A stretch of DNA of 64,000 nucleotides from NCBI RefSeq assembly GCF_021233055.1, contig NZ_CP089542.1, positions 124,001-188,000 on the forward strand, given 5' to 3'. Origin of the DNA: Spirosoma oryzicola. GTDB lineage: Bacteria; Bacteroidota; Bacteroidia; Cytophagales; Spirosomataceae. Under the pieces are notes generated by a model, which saw nothing but the letters and a program-made list of their open reading frames with translations, was not told the DNA's origin and did no database searches. Shown piece after piece: positions 36,906 to 45,341 of the stretch. Positions within the stretch are counted from its first letter, which is position 1. Each line of letters starts with the position of its first letter. The position numbers were made by a program, and so were the translations under genes.

Positions 36906-38367
36906 TAGGCCAGCTTATTGCAGTAGTTAATGATTTCGTCAAAAAATCGGCGGTGTTCGATCAGCAGCATCCCCCACTCGCCCTGAGGATATGACTGATA
37001 GGGAGACGGTTTCATCAAACTTCCTGAGCAGCTAAGGAAGCCTTTATTTAGCAGGTCTTCAATAGCGGTCTGATCATCCGCAGACTGAATCAGTTCATAC
37101 CGGACCAAATTAGCGTAGTCCACTTTTTTAGGTACGTTCCATACCGGCTCGATCTTTAAGGTGTCGCCCACAACGAGGGATCGCCTAGCTAGGGCAAAGG
37201 TAGCCGCCCCTACCTCAGGCGATACCTGACCCGCTTCGTACACGATCAACAAATCAATGAAAGCCTGCAAAGGTGGGGTTTCATAAACATTACCACTGGT
37301 GGTTCTAGTGACAAATTTTGAATAGATGAAAAAACGAGGAGCGATATAAAACGTAGAGACAAAATAGGGCGTCAGCATGGCAAAACAATGCTAACGATTT
37401 TTACTGTGCCTAATACCCTACTTTGACAGCTGATCCCAATCCAGCGCCTGGCAGTAATCTAGCAGCCTTCCCAGTAATGAACCGATAAATAAAACATGTT
37501 ATATTTTCTGCCCCGCTCCAGTTCATCATAAAAATAAGATTACCGCCCTTATTCCGCCCGTTTAAAAGCCTCATCACCAATGAGAGGGTTCCCGTTTTCA
37601 ACCTCGCGATGAAACCCGCTTTGTCTTCGTTCAAGGTGCAACACCTTCGGATTGATCACTTTACTTTCGCTGGATAGATATGACCCAAAGCCGGTTAACT
37701 GGAGTAACCAGCGCTCGTAGAAAAACCCTACTTTCGGTTTGACCGTCGAAAAGCTATCTATGACACTGGTCACTACCTGGTTATTAGTCGAATAGGCCAG
37801 AATATTGACCGGGTCGCCCCCCATTAGGGCATGTTTAACGACTACATTCGCCACAATACTTTGCTGTAAAGTTGTCTTGCTCGTTCCCGGTGGACTGTTC
37901 ACGACCAACATGGTTGATGTGATAAAGGCTTTTTCGCGGTGAAATAGACAGGGCGTATTCATGGCCCATCTGTCCAACGTGTTTTGCGGAAGCAGAAACC
38001 AGTTCAATAGGTGTCAGTACAGGTTTCAAGGACTCATAGGCCGAGTTGGCCAGTATGCATAGCAAAGTGGATATACGTAGATCGTGCAGTAGCGAATTGT
38101 AGAGACCAATGATAGCATCGGCTGCGTTCGCCAAAAGCTCGTTGACAACCAGCGAATGTTGATAAGTGACGGCTTAGTTTTCCTGACTGTATTCATCTAT
38201 GCCTTTACCCATGATGGCTCGAAAGCTTTTCTGAATGTACAGCCAGTAATCAGTCCAACGCTTACTCTCGACAAACGGCTTTGCGAAAGCCCCACTAATA
38301 AGCTCATCCATCGCGTGTATGCGGTTGTGGCCAAGGGTGAAGAATATGACAAAAACTAGGTCTCACC
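36900..38367 (-). pseudogene. Superfamily 1 helicase-like ATPase remnant, several frameshifts
   Basis: Minus-strand pieces from right to left read AFAKPFVESKRWTDYWLYIQ, KAFRAIMGKGIDEYSQEN, a stop, LANAADAIIGLYNSLLHDLR and LANSAYESLKPVL. The Walker A region is VVNSPPGTSKTTLQQSIVAN, where the usual GTGKT has become GTSKT. Later come AYSTNNQVVTSVIDSF, YFVSTFYIAPRFFIYSKFV and DLLIVYEAGQVSPEVGAATF, where the Walker B Asp of DEAGQ is Tyr. Then LVVGDTLKIEPVWNV, SGSLMKPSPYQSYPQGEWGM and EHRRFFDEIINYCNKLAYNG. These match DNA2/NAM7-like helicase ATPases. The last open frame runs on into antisense of the MFS remnant, so the 3' end is lost. Frameshifts, a stop and two dead ATPase motifs make it a pseudogene. 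Confidence 0.82.
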
Positions 38368-39532
38368 TCTTGTAAAAACTACAGAAGTCAGCTCGGTAAA
38401 AAACAACAAATTGGCATTGCTTTCTCAGACATAGCTGGCCATGTTTAGCTCTTGTTTTCCCACTTCAAAGGTAGTCTACGTCAAGCTCTGTCTGTTTTTT
38501 CGGTCAAATCAAACCCTTTCTTACAACTTAGATTAATATATCAGACTGACGAATTCAATCCGGTCGAATGAGCAAGAAAACCTAATAATTAACCAACCAA
38601 CAAACTTATGCATTCATTTGCTGTAGCAGAACAATTGAGTAAACGCACTTAAGCAATTAATTATACATATTAAGGTGTGGCGACAGCAAGCCAACATAAT
38701 TGCCCTCCTTCTCAGTTAAACTAACCAATCTTCAATTTCCAACTAATTTCCTCTTTATCTACAAATTCATCTTTTAGCCCCGTTAGTATAGTTATAGCTA
38801 GCCATTTGCGTTTGTGATCACTTGTAGTCACATTTTTTTACAAAATACTCTAGTCAGCGCATTAGCCAGTATTTAGGCAGCCTGTCGGAGTTCAAATGAA
38901 TTATTTACATGTGGGGACAGTTGGTAGAAAACGCCATTTTTATCGATAAGTATTATTACAGCAATTTTTAATTAAATTTTAATATAATATACTCTATAAC
39001 AACGTCTTACGTAGCTACACCTCTACATCATTGAGTAAAAATACTCCACTATAATTCGAGGTTTTTTCGCGTTTCGATCACTAACGCACTATCAGACAAG
39101 TGATTGGAAGAAGTCGAGTAATTGTGGCATAGTTTTTCGAATGAAGTAAGCACTGGCCGTAACGTTTATCGTCATTCTATCGAAGAGAGAGCCGTTCTTT
39201 TCGATAACTGAAGATAAATTAATAGTAATCTAAGCGAAACTTCATTGAAGCAGAATTGCTTTACCACGGCTCGTAGTTGGCGTCTATGCGCTGGAAGAAT
39301 CCTGTTAGAGCAGGAGTCAATTTATTACTCAACAAAATTCGATATATGGCTCAATCTGCATCTAAAAACCTAAATAAGTACGACGTTCACTGGCCTCATA
39401 AGGCGCTTTTTTTTATGGCCGAAATAAGCCTATACATCACTACTCCACTAGCGACTGCCTGTTCAATCAAATGCACAAATCGCTGTCATCCCGTTTTTAT
39501 CCATTAAACAATCAACTCAAACTATACTACCG
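38368..39532. other. AT-rich gene-free stretch of about 1.2 kb
   Basis: No convincing coding frame is present. The central part (38,580-39,060) is very AT-rich. A small plus-strand frame at 39277-39507 lacks any family features. A weak hairpin (GCCT/AGGC at 39393-39404) followed by eight T at 39407-39414 could be a terminator, but no gene precedes it. The stretch may be further decayed DNA attached to the pseudogene scar. Confidence 0.5.
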
Positions 39533-39979
39533 ATGAACCAAGCCTGGCTTTATCCACTTATCATTGCGGCTGGTGCGCTGCAAGCCTGGGGGCCTCCCAT
39601 GAACGGGGCTCTACTAAAATCAATTGGCAACCCTTGGCTGGCCAGTGTTATCTCGTTTCTGCCTGTCGTGGCCCTGTTGAGCTGCGTATTTTTGTGTCTA
39701 CCCAAACCTATGCCAACCGGAGAAGGTATTTCCGAAATGCCCTGGTGGGCACCGTTGGGTGGCCTAGTAGGGGCTGGTGCCGTCGTGGTCGGGCTAATGT
39801 TTGTCAACAAGGTCGGGGCTGGGACATTGGCGGGGCTGACAATCACCGCTAACATACTGATGTCTTTGTTAATCGACAAATATGGCTGGTTTGGTATGGA
39901 GCAGCATCCGCTTAGCCTAGGTCGGATTGCCGGGGCCACGTTGTTGGTAGTAGGCATCTATCTGGTTTCAAAGTATTGA
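39533..39979 (+). CDS. Small DMT-superfamily transporter (DUF606/YdcZ-like)
   Basis: A 148-residue protein with five hydrophobic helices: LYPLIIAAGALQAWGPPMNG, ASVISFLPVVALLSCVFLCL, WAPLGGLVGAGAVVVGLMFV, GAGTLAGLTITANILMSLLI and IAGATLLVVGIYLVSKY. The pattern N-G-A-L, with P-W-W-x-x-L-G-G-L-x-G in the middle and L-x-x-D-x-x-G-W-F-G before the last helix, is that of the DUF606 (YdcZ) group, half-size relatives of EamA transporters that probably work as dimers. Substrate unknown. It begins a three-gene plus-strand operon with the metallophosphoesterase (33 bp) and ArsB (20 bp further on). Confidence 0.85.
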   Translation: MNQAWLYPLIIAAGALQAWGPPMNGALLKSIGNPWLASVISFLPVVALLSCVFLCLPKPMPTGEGISEMPWWAPLGGLVGAGAVVVGLMFVNKVGAGTLAGLTITANILMSLLIDKYGWFGMEQHPLSLGRIAGATLLVVGIYLVSKY

Positions 39980-40012
39980 TGGCACTTACCCAACTTTTTT
40001 GAGAAAATACGC

Positions 40013-41149
40013 ATGCCAGCGTTTATGAATCCAACAGGACCATTACTTTTTGCCCATTTAGGCGACTTACACATTACCCAGCCCAAACAGCAGAACTACG
40101 TAGACTTTTTATCAATCGTAGCCCAGCTTGAAACTGAATGCGGCTCGGCGCTTGATTTTGTCGTTTTACCGGGTGATAATGCGGATAACGGCTTACCGAT
40201 CCAGTACAAATGGGTGGCTACGGCCCTGAAGATGCTAAGCGTTCCGGTCTACTGTATTCCCGGTGATCATGACATGGAGCAGAAAAGTCTGGCAGCATTT
40301 TATGGACAATTACAAGCAGAACTCCTGCCAATATCGAGTGTTATACGGGGCGTTCGTTGCCTTTTTTTGGATATGAGTGGTAGCGGCAGTGGGGGACCTG
40401 ATTTCCGGTTGGGCAATACGCAGCAGCAATGGTTAAGCCGCGAGGTAGCAACAGCTCATGTCAATGGTGAGCGGATTATTATCTTCATGCACACATATCC
40501 GGCTGATCTAGTCGATCCACAGGAAACCTATTTATTGAATAGTCTGATCGCCGGGCATGATGTGGTTTTGGTCGATATGGGTCATACGCACTATAACGAG
40601 TTGGCCAACGATGGGCATGTGGTTTTTTCGGCAACCCGGTCTACGGGCCAGATTGAGGAAGGTCCTGTTGGCTATTCGTTGGTTTCCGTTGACAACGAGA
40701 CTGTCAGTTGGCGTTTTAAAGCACTTCACGACGCCTTTCCGTTCGTCATGATTACAAATCCCGCTGATTACCGGCTTCGCCGTGACGAAACCCCCGCGCC
40801 CTCTAACACCGTGGAGGAACGAGCCAGTATTCTAGGTGCCAATACGATTCAATCCGTGGCCTGCCGGTTTAATGAAGATGACTGGACGCCAATGACCTTA
40901 TCGAGCGATCAACGCAGTTGGTTGGCCACGATTAGCGTTCCATCTAGTCAGCGGATGGAACTGACAGTTGAAGCAATCGACATAAGCGGCCGTCCGGGGC
41001 GACATACTATACAAGTTGCACCACCACACACAAACCAAGTTAAACGCGTAAAAAACGGAAGCGATGCCGATTCAATAGGAGCCTGTCCTGAGAACGGAAT
41101 TTTCGGGACTCAGCTAGGCCCTAACCGAAATGGCAAGCCAACTTCCTAA
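40013..41149 (+). CDS. Calcineurin-like metallophosphoesterase
   Basis: A 378-residue protein without a signal peptide; an ATG at 40025 is an alternative start. Metal-binding motifs are in order: HLGDLHIT (D-x-H), VLPGDNADNG (G-D-x-x-D, here with N-A-D), IPGDHDME (usually G-N-H-D/E; Asn is Asp here), IIFMHTYP and VDMGHTHYNE (G-H-x-H). Residues beyond about 265 form a small beta-rich domain (VACRFNEDDWTPMTL, MELTVEAIDISGRPGRHTIQ) like those on some secreted phosphodiesterases. The Asn-to-Asp change at the GNHD site is notable because the Asn is normally a metal ligand. The substrate could be a cyclic nucleotide or a phosphate ester. Co-transcription with ArsB suggests a linked stress role, unproven. 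Confidence 0.85.
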   Translation: MPAFMNPTGPLLFAHLGDLHITQPKQQNYVDFLSIVAQLETECGSALDFVVLPGDNADNGLPIQYKWVATALKMLSVPVYCIPGDHDMEQKSLAAFYGQLQAELLPISSVIRGVRCLFLDMSGSGSGGPDFRLGNTQQQWLSREVATAHVNGERIIIFMHTYPADLVDPQETYLLNSLIAGHDVVLVDMGHTHYNELANDGHVVFSATRSTGQIEEGPVGYSLVSVDNETVSWRFKALHDAFPFVMITNPADYRLRRDETPAPSNTVEERASILGANTIQSVACRFNEDDWTPMTLSSDQRSWLATISVPSSQRMELTVEAIDISGRPGRHTIQVAPPHTNQVKRVKNGSDADSIGACPENGIFGTQLGPNRNGKPTS

Positions 41150-41169
41150 GTACGATCAACCCACTACAT

Positions 41170-42429
41170 ATGACTTCTTTTTCGATCTGGACGATCACTA
41201 TTTTATCAATTGCCGGGGTCATCTTCCGACCTTTTAAAACTCCGGAATTTATTTGGGCTGTGGGGGGAGCCGTCTTGTTGCTCATCTTTGGCCTGATCAC
41301 CCCTACCGAAAGCCTGTCAGGTATTGCCAAAGGAATGGATGTATACCTGTTTCTGACGGGCATGATGCTATTAGCCGAAACCGCTCGGGAAGAGGGGCTT
41401 TTCAACTGGCTGGCCGCCCACGCAACGCAGCGGGCCAACGGATCGGCCAGCCGGCTTTTTGCCCTGATTTACCTGGTAGGTGTCGTAGTCACTACCTTTT
41501 TGTCGAATGACGCTACGGCCGTTGTGCTTACACCAGCTGTAGCAGCTGCCGTAAAAACTGCGAAGGTTAAAAATCCATTGCCTTATCTGTTTATCTGCGC
41601 CTTCATCGCTAATGCCGCTTCGTTTGTATTACCCATCTCCAACCCTGCTAATCTGGTCATTTATGGCACACACATGCCCCCTCTGACGGTCTGGTTAGCG
41701 CACTATGCCCTGCCCTCCGTTGTAGCGATTGTTACTACCTACGTAATTCTGCACTTTACGCAACAGCAAGCCTTGCGCGAGTCTGTCGCTCAGGATATTA
41801 CGATTCCGACTCTATCACCAGGGGGGCGGCTGGCTATTATCGGTATTACCGCCACCGCGCTTATTCTATTAGGAGCGTCGGCATTGGATAAACCTCTGGG
41901 TCTGCCAACGGCCATCACCGGTATTCTTACCTCAGCACTGGTATTGATTCGGGCCAGAAAAAATCCCTGGGTTGTCATCAAAGACGTGTCCTGGGCGGTG
42001 CTGCCCCTGGTGGCTGGTCTTTTTGTACTGGTAGAGGCCCTAGCCAAGACGGGCGTTATTCAGGAATTGACCACAATACTACAGACCAGTACCGCTCATT
42101 CGGTATCGACCACAACCTGGCTTAGTGGCATTGGTGTGGCAATTGCCTGTAATCTGGTCAATAATCTGCCTGCTGGTCTGATTGCGGGTACGGTAGTTCA
42201 GGCTGGTCAAGTCCCCGAAGCAATTAAAAGTGCGATCCTGATTGGCATCGATTTGGGACCTAATCTATCGGTGACAGGCTCGCTGGCTACGATCCTTTGG
42301 CTGGTAGCCCTACGTCGGGAAGGGCAAGTGGTCAGTGCGTGGGAATTCCTTAAGTTAGGCGCATTAGTAATGACTATTCCATTACTCTGCACGCTGGGCA
42401 CAATCTGGCTGTATTACCATTATTTCTAA
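41170..42429 (+). CDS. arsB: ArsB-type arsenite/antimonite transporter
   Basis: A 419-residue inner membrane protein with about 11-12 helices. ArsB features are MDVYLFLTGMMLLAETAREE, TTFLSNDATAVVLTPAVAAA, ANAASFVLPISNPANLVIYG, VNNLPAGLIAGTV and DLGPNLSVTGSLATILWL. The two loops FLSNDATA and NNLPAG match the inverted-repeat ion sites of the superfamily; the closest named member is ArsB, which expels arsenite by itself or with ArsA. No arsR, arsC or arsA lies nearby. The gene follows the metallophosphoesterase by 20 bp and ends at a strong terminator. Other anion or Na+ transport is possible in this superfamily. Confidence 0.88.
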   Translation: MTSFSIWTITILSIAGVIFRPFKTPEFIWAVGGAVLLLIFGLITPTESLSGIAKGMDVYLFLTGMMLLAETAREEGLFNWLAAHATQRANGSASRLFALIYLVGVVVTTFLSNDATAVVLTPAVAAAVKTAKVKNPLPYLFICAFIANAASFVLPISNPANLVIYGTHMPPLTVWLAHYALPSVVAIVTTYVILHFTQQQALRESVAQDITIPTLSPGGRLAIIGITATALILLGASALDKPLGLPTAITGILTSALVLIRARKNPWVVIKDVSWAVLPLVAGLFVLVEALAKTGVIQELTTILQTSTAHSVSTTTWLSGIGVAIACNLVNNLPAGLIAGTVVQAGQVPEAIKSAILIGIDLGPNLSVTGSLATILWLVALRREGQVVSAWEFLKLGALVMTIPLLCTLGTIWLYYHYF

Positions 42430-42477
42430 TAAGCAATTATCATTTGTACTGCTGATTGTAGTCCCGCTCACATTAGG

Positions 42478-42513
42478 AGACCGGTCGTTTCAAAGGAATG
42501 ACCGGTCTTTTTT
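42478..42513 (+). terminator. Rho-independent terminator of the arsB operon
   Basis: A 9-bp perfect stem, AGACCGGTC (42478-42486) with GACCGGTCT (42500-42508), loop 13 nt, followed by a run of T (42508-42513). It lies 48 bp after the stop of arsB. Confidence 0.92.
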
Positions 42514-42835
42514 CGTACCCGATAAAGCAATCACGTTTGTGTACCGGATTGTCGGTTACTGAATGGCAAAAACAGGAGGGATACTACGTCAGAGACATAT
42601 TCAACCGAACGACACTTCGGCTGGATCATCAACGATTTATTTGTCCCAAATAATGCTTGATTACAAACAGACACTCAACGTGATGATCAACGATAAGCAA
42701 CTAAATAAGGCCCTGTTCTAGAGTATCGCGCTACTCCGCTCCCTTAAGTTTAAGCTTAAGATTAATTAATATTTTTTTCAGATCGTACCCAGACAAGCAT
42801 GGTAGGTTTGCCTTCGTAATCAATCATTTAAAGTT
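42514..42835. other. Intergenic, nothing recognised
   Basis: A 322-bp spacer between the arsB terminator and a secreted protein gene. The only structure is a run of overlapping short palindromes, CTTAAG-TTTAAG-CTTAAG, at about 42744-42761, just upstream of an AT-rich block that may hold the promoter. Confidence 0.45.
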
Positions 42836-43546
42836 ATGAAACGCAAACATCAGATCCCATTTCTGCTTTTAGTAGTTGGACTAGCGGGTACGTTTACCGC
42901 ACAGGCACAACCTCCCGTAGGCTCTGGCCCCGGTAAACCCGGACCAATCGCACTCGCAGGTCCTCGCCCACCTCAAACGTCAGGCATCGTTGCTCTGACA
43001 AGCCTTTCAGGAACGGTTCAACAGTTCACTGCCAACGACGAATCTGTTCTGAATGGGTTTACGCTGAACACCGGATCGCAAACAGTGGCGGTCGAGTTTC
43101 CTTCTCACTTAGGACAGGCCATCCAGGCCGCTGGCAAAACAGGTAGTAAAGTAACGGTGAGCGGTGTATCCGACACGACTCCTGAAGGAACAACGATGTT
43201 TCGACTGGTGAGCCTGACGAACGGTAACACGGTTGTGACCGACACGCCCCCTGCCGCTCCGGCTGTCCTTCCTACCCCAACACCTACTAGCGTGAAAGGG
43301 AAAGTAGTCGAGTATCAGGTTGACCGACAGGGACAGGTAAACGGCCTGCGTTTGAGTGACCAGACGCTGGTACGGGTACCTCCTCACGTAGCTGGTCAAC
43401 TCGTGTCGATCGCACCAAAAGAAAGCACCATTTCCGTAGAAGGCTATGTGCATCCAGTTGGCGAAGGACAAGTCAGACTCTCGAAACAGACTGTCGTAGA
43501 AGCTACTCAGATCACCGTCAACGGAAAGTCGTTTCTAGTCCGCTAA
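42836..43546 (+). CDS. Secreted protein with two similar beta-rich domains
   Basis: A 236-residue exported protein: signal peptide MKRKHQIPFLLLVVGLAGT cleaved after TAQAQ, then a Pro/Gly-rich linker (PPVGSGPGKPGP). Two similar modules follow. The first (about residues 55-130) has LSGTVQQFTANDESVLNGFT, VEFPSHLG and GSKVTVSGVSD. The second (about 150-236) has VKGKVVEYQVDRQGQVNGLR, VRVPPHVAG and STISVEGYVHP. A Pro/Thr linker (PPAAPAVLPTPTPT) joins them. The modules look like OB-fold units, as in bacterial proteins of unknown role in Cytophagales. I know of no function. Confidence 0.8.
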   Translation: MKRKHQIPFLLLVVGLAGTFTAQAQPPVGSGPGKPGPIALAGPRPPQTSGIVALTSLSGTVQQFTANDESVLNGFTLNTGSQTVAVEFPSHLGQAIQAAGKTGSKVTVSGVSDTTPEGTTMFRLVSLTNGNTVVTDTPPAAPAVLPTPTPTSVKGKVVEYQVDRQGQVNGLRLSDQTLVRVPPHVAGQLVSIAPKESTISVEGYVHPVGEGQVRLSKQTVVEATQITVNGKSFLVR

Positions 43547-43577
43547 TAGTAAGGTTTTAGATTCTTTCTCCTTAGCA

Positions 43578-43630
43578 GTATAGTTCATCAGATCCACGTT
43601 GTTTCAACAAGTGGATCTGACGAACTATAC
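43578..43630. repeat. 20-bp near-perfect hairpin
   Basis: Arms 43578-43597 and 43611-43630 pair over 20 bp with one mismatch around a 13-nt loop. It lies 32 bp after the secreted protein gene. No T-run follows on the plus strand, so it may be a rho-assisted or processing signal, or a repeat element. Confidence 0.8.
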
Positions 43631-43833
43631 GTGTATTTGTTAACAACACTAAAGGCCAAGTTAAACTAAATCTCTTTTCCTGCTTCGTATGTCGGAGATG
43701 AGGGCTCTGACTTACTTTGGCTGAGAATCGACGGTCATACAGGACGATAACTTCTTGAACTATGTCCACATGTCCCCCTTCCTGACAGATGTAATCAATC
43801 GAATCGTTTTCTATTTATCATTGACGAATTACA

Positions 43834-44286
43834 TTAGCTAATGATCTGTGGGGCTTTGGCTTCCTGAATGCCAGCTTGGTACTGTTTTTCCAGTCCATTA
43901 TAGACAGTCAAGGTATCTTCGTGCACATCCAGCTCGACTACTTTTCCCCACTTCAGGGTTATGAAATGAACCCCCTTGTTTACATAAGGATCTCCGTTTT
44001 CCAGGGTAGCAGTTGCCGTCCAGCGAACAATGGCTAATGTGTTGTGAGGCCAGCCCTCGATATTGATGTGATGGATGGTAATGTGTAGATTGGGCGTAAC
44101 GCGGGCTAAGCGTTCCAGCCAGGCTTTAACCGCAGCCTGATCGTTTCGTACCCCGCCCAAGGCATGGTCCCCCGCAAAGCTGTGACGGACGTTCAGAACC
44201 ATATCGTTGATCAGTTCACTGAAACGGCGTTGGTTGACCAGTTCGAATGATTTTTTTACTTGTTGTTTGACAAAATAGTGGTACAT
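43834..44286 (-). CDS. SnoaL-like / NTF2-fold protein
   Basis: A 150-residue cytosolic protein of the NTF2-like (SnoaL) fold: helix KKSFELVNQRRFSELINDMV, then the RHSFAGDHALGG strand-turn and a second helical segment QAAVKAWLERLARVTPNLHI. Strands follow (INIEGWPHNTLAIVRWTATA, KGVHFITLKWGKVVELDVHE), closing with DTLTVYNGL. Members include polyketide cyclases and many enzymes or binding proteins of unknown substrate. The gene lies 75 bp downstream of a Crp/Fnr-type regulator on the same strand and may be its target. Confidence 0.83.
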   Translation of the reverse strand: MYHYFVKQQVKKSFELVNQRRFSELINDMVLNVRHSFAGDHALGGVRNDQAAVKAWLERLARVTPNLHITIHHINIEGWPHNTLAIVRWTATATLENGDPYVNKGVHFITLKWGKVVELDVHEDTLTVYNGLEKQYQAGIQEAKAPQIIS

Positions 44287-44361
44287 GAGTTCCTGCGTTT
44301 ACGTGATAGACAAAGGTATCCTGGACCGCAGACCTCTACCTGTAACTTAAGTTACAAAGCG

Positions 44362-44952
44362 TTACAGACCCACAATTTTTCGACGGATACGACTCAGCGA
44401 AGGCCGCTCAATGCCCAGGAAAGAAGACAGGTGCGTCAGGGAGATGCGGTTAAATAAGTCCGGGTTCTGGCCGATAAAGTCTAGGTAACGTTGCTCGGCG
44501 GAATCAAACTGGAAGCTTTCGATGCGTTGCTGTTGCTGCTGGAGAATGGCTTCGGCGATTAGGCGGCCATTTCGTTCAAAACCAACAAATTGTTCGTAGC
44601 CTTGCTGGATGTGCCCGTAGGAAACAGTGATCAGCGTAGTCGGCTCTAAACATTGAAAATTATAGCGACTAGGCTTGTTCATCAGCAAGGATGGATAATC
44701 AGTAACCCAGTTATTTTCGCTGACAAAGATAGTGGTCATTTCTTCGCCAGCTTCGGTAGTGTAATAGCCGCGAATGAGTCCACAGGTGACAAAGCCGAGC
44801 AACTGATTCGGCTTATCAGCCTCAATGAAAAAAGTTTTCGGAGCTAAGGTATGTTCGGTCAAGCCCTGCTGGAAGTAATCCCATTCGAGCTGAGTAACCC
44901 TGGGATTGAGTTGTAAGATGGCTTGATGAAAAGCGTCGAAATTGGCGGACAT
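44362..44952 (-). CDS. Crp/Fnr-family transcriptional regulator
   Basis: A 196-residue regulator with an N-terminal cyclic-nucleotide-binding-like barrel (about residues 20-120: PKTFFIEADKPNQLLGFVTC then GLIRGYYTTEAGEEMTTIF) and a linking helix. A short C-terminal winged helix follows (ISLTHLSSFLGIERPSLSRI). Cys residues for an Fe-S cluster are absent, and the RXS residues of cAMP binding are not evident, so it belongs to the Bacteroidota subgroup with unknown effectors. It probably controls the SnoaL-like gene downstream. Confidence 0.9.
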   Translation of the reverse strand: MSANFDAFHQAILQLNPRVTQLEWDYFQQGLTEHTLAPKTFFIEADKPNQLLGFVTCGLIRGYYTTEAGEEMTTIFVSENNWVTDYPSLLMNKPSRYNFQCLEPTTLITVSYGHIQQGYEQFVGFERNGRLIAEAILQQQQQRIESFQFDSAEQRYLDFIGQNPDLFNRISLTHLSSFLGIERPSLSRIRRKIVGL

Positions 44953-45341
44953 ATAAAATCGATTCAGCTTTGGGGCTATTGATGGTGCTTGACCTTACGG
45001 CAAATTTTATCCTTCATTTAAAGGAGTAACACACCAGCTAAGTTAATACAAACCATATCGTAATATCTCCTTACCTACCCTGCGCTAGAGAAACTACCTG
45101 ACTACACGCTCGTCATTTTGAGATAAGTTTGAGTCGAACAACTTACTACCGATTATGAAGTCGCAACGGATGTTACGAATGGTTTAAGCAGTAGCTCTTA
45201 TACGGTTGTACCAAATCCATGAGCACGTTCAGAAAAATAAAAAATCACGAACGATAAATACATAGCTATTGTGGCTAAGTACGGTTTTTATTTCATGCTT
45301 CAACCAGTTATTTAGCGAGGTAATATAAATCACTATTGACT
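44953..45341. other. Divergent intergenic region, nothing recognised
   Basis: A 389-bp spacer between the Crp-type regulator (minus) and the thioredoxin-like gene (plus). It should hold promoters for both. No clear Crp-style dyad (TGTGA-N6-TCACA-like) was found. Confidence 0.5.

Noticed and set aside
36791..37378. Minus-strand open frame of 195 codons as an intact gene
   Set aside because: Its last 30 codons are antisense to the MFS remnant, and its start lies inside the helicase sequence, so it is a pseudogene piece.
39277..39507. Plus-strand frame of 76 codons
   Set aside because: It has no family features and lies in an AT-rich stretch with many stops nearby.
43572..43769. Minus-strand frame of 65 codons
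   Set aside because: It runs through the 20-bp hairpin and shows no domain or signal.
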